Below the pieces are notes generated by a model that made no database searches, was not told where the DNA came from, and saw only the letters and a program-made list of their open reading frames with translations. From CAZGLK01 sp964526375 (GTDB lineage: Bacteria > Patescibacteriota > Minisyncoccia > JACQLN01), in contig CAZGLK010000001.1 of NCBI GenBank assembly GCA_964526375.1, positions 13,982-77,981 on the forward strand: a DNA stretch of 64,000 nt. Direction: 5' to 3'. Of the stretch, positions 59,558 to 64,000 are shown in pieces. Position 1 is the stretch's first letter; each line of letters begins with the position of its first letter. The position numbers were made by a program, and so were the translations under genes.

Positions 59558-60520
59558 AGAACGCCTTTCCGAGTTTCCCTGGGTGGCGGGTCCACGGATT
59601 TGCCCTCGTATTGCCAGAAGTACGGCGGATTTGTCTTTGGAATGGCCGTAGATATGCACATGGATATTTTTGTCCGCCGGCCGGTTATCTATGAACGGAT
59701 TGACCTGCAGTACCTGAACTTTGAGTCAGTGGAGAATGTTGAGGATGTTAAACATCCGATTGGCCGTGAGGCGCTCCGGCTGACTGGCGTTAACCACAGC
59801 GTCAGCATTTATTTTAAAGCTGACACGCCCATGGGTACCGGTCTGGGGTCCTCGGGCAGTTGTGCCGTCGGTTTGTTGAACGCCCTGTGGTCATTTAGCG
59901 GTGTCAAAAAGACCCAAGCAGAACTTGCGGAAGAGGCTTTTCAAATCACCCAGCGGCTGGGTTTACCCGACGGTAAACAAGACCCCTATTTGGCGGCGCT
60001 GGGCGGTTTTACGGTGCTGGAGATTGACTGTGATCAATCGGTGAAGTGGTACCACCCCGATATCAGCCCGCAGACGGTCCAAAGATTTCTTGCAAATATT
60101 TTGTTCTTCTACACCGGCGTGAGAAGGGAGAGTGTGGAGATTCTGCGCGATCAAAGCCGGGTCAGGGTTCTGGAGTTAAAACACAGGACCAAAGCCATTG
60201 GCAGACAGATTCTCGCAGCCTTTGAGCGCGGTAATCTAGACGACTTTGGGTGGCTGATGCGCGAGCACTGGCGGATAAAGAAAGAAATATCTGCCAGAAT
60301 CAGTTCGCCGGAGTTTGACCAAATCTATGAGTTGGCGCTCCGTAATGGCGCTTTGGGCGGCAAACTCATAGGCGCCGGCGGCGGCGGCTACTTTATTTTC
60401 TACTGCCCCGACCAAGATGCTAAAGCTCGACTGAAGTCTTCTTTGGCCGGGATTGATTTTAAGGAGATCGCCATGGCTGTGGACTGTAAAGGCACCAGAG
60501 TGGTTGAGATTGATTTGTAA
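59558..60520 (+). CDS. hddA: GHMP kinase, D-glycero-D-manno-heptose-7-phosphate kinase type (5' end in gap)
   Basis: A GHMP-fold sugar kinase. The readable frame begins right after the N run with RTPFRVSLGGGSTDLPSYCQKYGG, the family's N-terminal sugar-binding motif; only the first few codons are hidden. Motif 2 is PMGTGLGSSGSCAVGLLNAL and motif 3 is GAGGGGYFIFYC, with GLPDGKQDPYLAALGGF between. HddA phosphorylates heptose-7-phosphate at C1 in the GDP-heptose pathway. A strong ribosome-binding site just before the gap indicates that the gene is intact in the organism. It ends in a terminator, so it may be a separate unit from the next heptose genes. Confidence 0.87.
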   Translation, partial: RTPFRVSLGGGSTDLPSYCQKYGGFVFGMAVDMHMDIFVRRPVIYERIDLQYLNFESVENVEDVKHPIGREALRLTGVNHSVSIYFKADTPMGTGLGSSGSCAVGLLNALWSFSGVKKTQAELAEEAFQITQRLGLPDGKQDPYLAALGGFTVLEIDCDQSVKWYHPDISPQTVQRFLANILFFYTGVRRESVEILRDQSRVRVLELKHRTKAIGRQILAAFERGNLDDFGWLMREHWRIKKEISARISSPEFDQIYELALRNGALGGKLIGAGGGGYFIFYCPDQDAKARLKSSLAGIDFKEIAMAVDCKGTRVVEIDL

Positions 60521-60534
60521 GTTTTGTAAGTATA

Positions 60535-60566
60535 GAGCGCTCCGAAAAAACACGGAGCGCTCTTAT
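60535..60566 (+). terminator. Terminator of the first heptose kinase gene
   Basis: GAGCGCTCCG (60535-60544) and CGGAGCGCTC (60553-60562) with an A-rich loop, followed by TTATTATAAAA. The T-run is short but the stem is perfect. Confidence 0.8.
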
Positions 60567-60730
60567 TATAAAAAAGTCCGCGAAATCTTGCGGACCTTTG
60601 TTATTGGAGTTATGAAATGAAATGATTCTTGATTATGCGGTAACCCCCGCCGCTTGCGGCGGTTGGGAGGATGTCATTACCGGTTTGGTAACTGGAAATT
60701 ATGATAATAAATTATAGCAAAAAAGTCAAC
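60567..60730. other. Spacer with two further hairpins
   Basis: GTCCGC/GCGGAC and CCGCCGC/GCGGCGG palindromes (near 60576-60596 and 60648-60663) lie between two heptose kinase genes. No gene seen. Confidence 0.55.
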
Positions 60731-60759
60731 TTGGAAAGTTTAAGTTGTTATTCTATACT
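60731..60759 (+). promoter_or_regulatory. Promoter of the second heptose kinase operon
   Basis: TTGGAA (60731-60736), 17 bases, TATACT (60754-60759). The hexamer ends 15 bases before the ATG at 60775. Confidence 0.65.
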
Positions 60760-60774
60760 TTCTCAACACGGATA

Positions 60775-61764
60775 ATGTCAAAAAATAACGTAATAACTAG
60801 AACACCCCACCGGATTTGTCTTACTGGCGGGACCGATTTATTGCCTTATGTTAAAAAGTTTGGAGGTGATTCTTTTGGAGCGACCATAGATAAATTTGTA
60901 ACCGTGGAGATTTCAAAAAGAAATGATAACCGCTTTAATCTTTCTTATCCCGACGCTGCCGAACTTGTAGACGAAAAAGAAAAAATCAAAAATCCAATAA
61001 TCCGCCAAGCTCTAATTTCTCACAAAATTTCCGAAGGTCTTAACATCAAATCCGTTTCCGATATTCCCCCCGGATCCGGTCTGGGTTCATCAGGGGCGTT
61101 CACGGTTGGGCTTTTGAATGCCCTACATGGCTTGAAAGGGATTGTTAAGCCGCCGCGGGACTTGGCCGAAGAAGCGGCTGATCTTGAAATCAATAAACTA
61201 GGCGCGCCCATAGGCAAGCAAGATCAATACATGGCCGCCTACGGCGGATTTCTGCATTTAATTTACAGGAAAGACGGCGGGGTAACTGTCCGCAGAATTA
61301 AGCTTTCTCACTCTGTTAGAAAAAAGCTGGAAACAAGATTGGTGCTGGTTTTTAGCGGCTTAAAAAGGTCAGCCAGCGAGATTCACAGTACCACCGCCAG
61401 AAGATTTGAGAGTTCTAAAACGATATTCGCCGACATCACAAACTTTAAAAAACGCGGCGGTGAATTGCGGGGTCATTTGGTAAACAACAGATTGGATTCT
61501 TTTGCCGGCGGTTTGCAAACCTTGATGGCGGCAAAAAAACAATGTTTTGTTAATTGCGCCAACGATAAATTGGAGGAGTTTTTAGACATCGGCTACGGCT
61601 TGGGTGCGATAGGAGCCAAGGTGGTGGGCGCGGGCGGCGGCGGATTTGTGTATTTTTATGTCCCCGAAGCCAGCCAACATAAATTCAAACAAGGGATAAC
61701 TGTGGCCGGGGGCGATGTTTGTGAATTTTCTTTCACCAGGGCAGGCTCGAGAATAATTAGGTGA
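60775..61764 (+). CDS. Second GHMP sugar kinase (HddA-like)
   Basis: A 329-aa kinase. I chose the ATG at 60775, which starts VITRTPHRICLTGGTDLLPYVKKFGG, over one ten codons upstream. Motif 2 is PPGSGLGSSGAFTVGLLNAL, motif 3 GAGGGGFVYFYV. The N-terminal motif differs from the first copy (HRICLTGGTDLLPY for FRVSLGGGSTDLPSY), so the two kinases may use different sugars, such as heptose-7-phosphate and fucose or another. It has its own promoter candidate and is followed 20 bases later by the nucleotidyltransferase. Confidence 0.85.
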   Translation: MSKNNVITRTPHRICLTGGTDLLPYVKKFGGDSFGATIDKFVTVEISKRNDNRFNLSYPDAAELVDEKEKIKNPIIRQALISHKISEGLNIKSVSDIPPGSGLGSSGAFTVGLLNALHGLKGIVKPPRDLAEEAADLEINKLGAPIGKQDQYMAAYGGFLHLIYRKDGGVTVRRIKLSHSVRKKLETRLVLVFSGLKRSASEIHSTTARRFESSKTIFADITNFKKRGGELRGHLVNNRLDSFAGGLQTLMAAKKQCFVNCANDKLEEFLDIGYGLGAIGAKVVGAGGGGFVYFYVPEASQHKFKQGITVAGGDVCEFSFTRAGSRIIR

Positions 61765-61784
61765 TACCTGCCAGTTAAAGTTAT

Positions 61785-62453
61785 ATGCAAGCTATAATTC
61801 TGGCGGCTGGAGAGGGCAAAAGAATGAGACCTTTAACGCTCACTATCCCCAAAACCTTGACTAGGATCAAGGGCAAGCCGATTATTGATTACATTATGGA
61901 AGCTTTGCCCGATGAGGTTGGGGAAGTTATTGTGGTGGTCCGATATCTCGGGGAGAAAATCAGAGATTATCTTGGTTCTAATTTTGGCGGCCGAAAAATT
62001 GTTTATGTTGAGGGCTGCGGCCAAGGCACGGCCGCGGATTTTCTGCTCACCCAACCTTACACCAACTCCGACCGTTTTTTGGTAATCTACGGCGATGAGC
62101 TTCCCCGATCGGAAGATGTAGCCAACTGCTGTAAGTACGAATTTAGCCTCTTGGTTTTTAAATCAGATAACCCCACAGCCCATGGTCTGGTTATACTTAA
62201 AGACGGCTTGGTAAATGGCGTGGCAGAAAAACCCAAAAAACCGTTGTCTGACTTGGCGGTCAATGGTGTCATGGTTTTGGGACAGGAAATGTTTGACTAC
62301 CGGCCGATTCCGGGCAAGGGGGGTGAGTTTTATCTCACTTCATTGGTGGACCAATTTGCCAAAAGCCACAAAGTTTATGCGGTGATGTCGGACGGGTTTA
62401 TTGGCGATATTACCACACCGGCTGATATTGCCAGGGTGGAAGAGATGTTGTAA
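61785..62453 (+). CDS. hddC: Sugar-1-phosphate nucleotidyltransferase (HddC-like)
   Basis: A 222-aa enzyme joining a sugar-1-phosphate to a nucleotide. Motifs are AIILAAGEGKRMRPLTLTIPKTLTRIKGKPIIDYIM (nucleotide-binding glycine-rich loop and PK-T.I..KP), FLVIYGDELP and the loop VNGVMVLGQEMFDY. Its size and context, after two heptose kinases and before gmhA and gmhB, fit HddC, which makes GDP-D-glycero-D-manno-heptose; a dTDP-sugar function cannot be ruled out. It is one of the few nucleotidyltransferases in the window, so it might also serve the rfbB pathway. Confidence 0.82.
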   Translation: MQAIILAAGEGKRMRPLTLTIPKTLTRIKGKPIIDYIMEALPDEVGEVIVVVRYLGEKIRDYLGSNFGGRKIVYVEGCGQGTAADFLLTQPYTNSDRFLVIYGDELPRSEDVANCCKYEFSLLVFKSDNPTAHGLVILKDGLVNGVAEKPKKPLSDLAVNGVMVLGQEMFDYRPIPGKGGEFYLTSLVDQFAKSHKVYAVMSDGFIGDITTPADIARVEEML

Positions 62454-62510
62454 CCTTTGCCTTGTCCTGGTATGGCAAGAAAGTTCTTTGATAAAAAGGA
62501 GGTTGGTGGT

Positions 62511-63167
62511 ATGAACATTCCGGATATTTCTTGGCAAGACGACTACTGGGTGAGGCGATATTTTGATGCGGTGGTCGAGGTCGCATTGGCCTTGGGGAGT
62601 CAAGAGCCTGAAATCAAGAATTGTGTCTCTTTGCTCTTTAGCCTGTGGAAGCAGGAGAAATGGCTGTTTGTGGCCGGCAACGGCGGCTCGGCGTCTACGG
62701 CTACTCACTTGGCCGCCGATTTGGTGAAGACCGTGGTTGGCTCTCCGGGCCAGAGAGGGTTAAAAGCTCTGGCTCTGGCCGACAATATCCCTCTGGCCAG
62801 CGCCGCGGCCAACGATTGGGGTTGGGGCGAGGTTTTTAGGCCGGCCTTAGAAACTTACTGGCAGCCGGCCAGCGCTCTTATGGCGATAAGTGTTCACGGC
62901 AGTTCGGGCCAAGACCAAGCCGGCGCCTGGTCGCAAAATCTTTTGCGGGCTCTTAAATTTGCCAAAGATCACGGTGGCAAAACAATTGGTCTAGCCGGTT
63001 TTGACGGTGGAGTAATGAAAGAGCTGTGTGATGTCTGTATCATCGTACCGGCTGTCTCTACGCCCTTGGTGGAATCGTTTCATGTTGTTTTGCATCACCT
63101 TATCACCTTCCGCTTGAAGGCCATGATTGCTGACCATAACTATGTCAGTAAAGGAGGCCAAGGATGA
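62511..63167 (+). CDS. gmhA: Sedoheptulose-7-phosphate isomerase
   Basis: A 218-aa SIS-domain enzyme. The ATG at 62511 follows the strong site AAAGGAGG; an in-frame ATG 18 codons before has none. Motifs are VAGNGGSASTATHLAADLVKT, LASAAANDWGWGEVF and AISVHGSSGQDQAG, and a late VESFHVVLHHLITF with metal-binding His and Glu. GmhA turns sedoheptulose-7-phosphate into heptose-7-phosphate, the first committed step. It overlaps gmhB by 4 bases. Confidence 0.9.
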   Translation: MNIPDISWQDDYWVRRYFDAVVEVALALGSQEPEIKNCVSLLFSLWKQEKWLFVAGNGGSASTATHLAADLVKTVVGSPGQRGLKALALADNIPLASAAANDWGWGEVFRPALETYWQPASALMAISVHGSSGQDQAGAWSQNLLRALKFAKDHGGKTIGLAGFDGGVMKELCDVCIIVPAVSTPLVESFHVVLHHLITFRLKAMIADHNYVSKGGQG

Positions 63168-63727
63168 GACAAGCTTGTTTCATTGACCGAGACGGCGTGG
63201 TAAATGAGTTGATTGATCGGGGTGAGTATGCTGGTGGGGACGGCCGCGTATTGCGCTATAGCGCCCCGTGGCGATTTTCGGAGGTTAGGCTTTTGCCTCG
63301 GGTCGCGGAGGCCCTGGAGTTGTTAGGGGATCTTGGATTGACCAGAATCCTGGTTACCAATCAGCCCGATATCACTTACGGCCGTCTGTCGCTGGAGGAT
63401 CACGAAAAAATTATGGCCGAAACGGGCACCCTGCCCTTGGATGATGTGTATGTTTGTCCTCACCGCTGGGACGACGGCTGTGACTGCAAAAAGCCCAAGC
63501 CGGGCATGTTATTGGCGGCAGCGCGAAAATGGGATATAGATCTGGCCAGCTCGTTTATGATCGGTGATAGTTATTCCGATGTAAAAGCGGGTTGGTCGGC
63601 CGGCTGCCGAACTATCCTCATCCAGTCCTCGGTGAGCCAAGGGGTGGTGGCGCATTTTCATGCCCGGGATATTTTTGACGCTTCTTTGCTGCTGCGGTGG
63701 GTATTTCAAGAAGGATATGGAGGATAA
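63164..63727 (+). CDS. gmhB: D-glycero-D-manno-heptose-1,7-bisphosphate 7-phosphatase
   Basis: A 187-aa HAD-IIIA phosphatase. Motif I is FIDRDGVVNELID (catalytic Asp pair), then LVTNQPDI, and a zinc loop CPHRWDDGCDCKKPKPGML in the GmhB pattern. Motif IV is MIGDSYSDVKAGWSAGC. It removes the 7-phosphate of heptose-1,7-bisphosphate. It starts in an ATGA overlap with gmhA and ends 1 base before the transaldolase start. Confidence 0.92.
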   Translation: MRQACFIDRDGVVNELIDRGEYAGGDGRVLRYSAPWRFSEVRLLPRVAEALELLGDLGLTRILVTNQPDITYGRLSLEDHEKIMAETGTLPLDDVYVCPHRWDDGCDCKKPKPGMLLAAARKWDIDLASSFMIGDSYSDVKAGWSAGCRTILIQSSVSQGVVAHFHARDIFDASLLLRWVFQEGYGG

Positions 63728-63728
63728 G

Positions 63729-64000
63729 ATGATACTTTTTATAGACACGGCTGACCTCGGTGAAATTGAGCGCTGGCTGGCGGCGGGACTGGGGGATGGC
63801 GTAACCACCAACCCAAGCCTGCTTAAGAAGGCCGGTTTTAGCGATCCGGTTGGGGCCTGGGTGCAGATTATCGGTTTGATCCAGAAGTATTCCGGCGATT
63901 CGTTGCCTTTGAGCGTAGAGGTTTTTAAGGACGATGCCGATGGTATGGTGGAACAGGCCAGGGAATTCGTGGCCGGACTTAACTACCCCGGCACAACCGT
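63729..64000 (+). CDS. Transaldolase / fructose-6-phosphate aldolase (partial)
   Basis: The first 90 codons of a gene that runs off the window. MILFIDTADLGEIERWLAAGLGDGVTTNPSLLKKAG is the family start, with TNPSLL as the signature; SVEVFKDDADGMVEQARE follows. Transaldolase-type enzymes can supply sedoheptulose-7-phosphate to GmhA, which fits its place in this operon. The active-site Lys is beyond the end. Confidence 0.85.
   Translation, partial: MILFIDTADLGEIERWLAAGLGDGVTTNPSLLKKAGFSDPVGAWVQIIGLIQKYSGDSLPLSVEVFKDDADGMVEQAREFVAGLNYPGTT

Noticed and set aside
59338..59559. ORF running into the N run
   Set aside because: It is made of hairpin sequence and reads into unknown bases; no gene is supported.
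1..64000. Genetic code 25 (TGA as Gly), known in some CPR groups
   Set aside because: Many genes end at TGA within ATGA overlaps with the next gene, so TGA is a stop here.
1..64000. CRISPR arrays, prophage or insertion-sequence transposase genes
   Set aside because: No regular repeat-spacer series, no cas gene, no phage structural gene and no transposase motif was seen. Only small palindromes and simple repeats are present.

Overview
The window looks like a chromosomal segment of a Candidate Phyla Radiation (Patescibacteria, Parcubacteria-like) bacterium. This is inferred from gene style, not from a marker gene. The signs are a secreted protein with a peptidoglycan-binding domain and a Pro-Thr linker, a short EF-Tu-domain-2-like protein, many 4-base ATGA gene overlaps, and short-unit repeats that run through both spacers and genes. 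TGA ends many ORFs as a normal stop, so the genetic code is standard in that respect. A run of ten N near 59.55 kb marks a scaffold gap.

Region 1 (1-12.2 kb) is housekeeping and cell envelope. It holds the tail of a lamin-tail-domain protein, two related small proteins of unknown function, murD, a pair of small proteins read from a promoter back-to-back with that of murD, tRNA-His(GTG), an EF-Tu-like small protein, tRNA-Arg(TCT), and clpB behind a good promoter with a CIRCE-like operator. A large inverted-repeat element follows, then a long leader, the 1273-aa surface protein and a TPR protein.

Region 2 (12.2-57.5 kb) is a very large surface-glycan locus. It has GT4 and GT2 glycosyltransferases, one of them a tandem GT4 fusion, a flippase, two large multi-membrane-span paralogues, sugar-nucleotide enzymes (RfbB, RfbD, several epimerases) and a sugar C-methyltransferase. 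It also carries five copies of an unrecognised GT-B-like family. Inside it sit two unusual modules. One is a nonulosonic-acid-type set: NeuB without its SAF domain, an SDR, a Gfo/Idh oxidoreductase, a CMP-sugar synthetase and a KdsC-like phosphatase. The other is acyl-carrier chemistry: FkbH, three small acyl carrier proteins, a TylF-type methyltransferase, a MaoC-type hydratase, a ketoreductase-like SDR and an acetyl-CoA-synthetase-like ligase, with no ketosynthase. My working model is that small acyl groups, glyceryl from FkbH and a short acid from the ligase, are built on carrier proteins and placed on surface sugars by the acetyltransferase-like proteins of the locus.

Region 3 (57.6-64 kb) has a B12-binding radical SAM enzyme, then a hairpin-rich spacer with the scaffold gap, then a compact GDP-heptose set: two HddA-type kinases, an HddC-type nucleotidyltransferase, GmhA, GmhB and the start of a transaldolase. 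This suggests that heptose joins the surface glycan.
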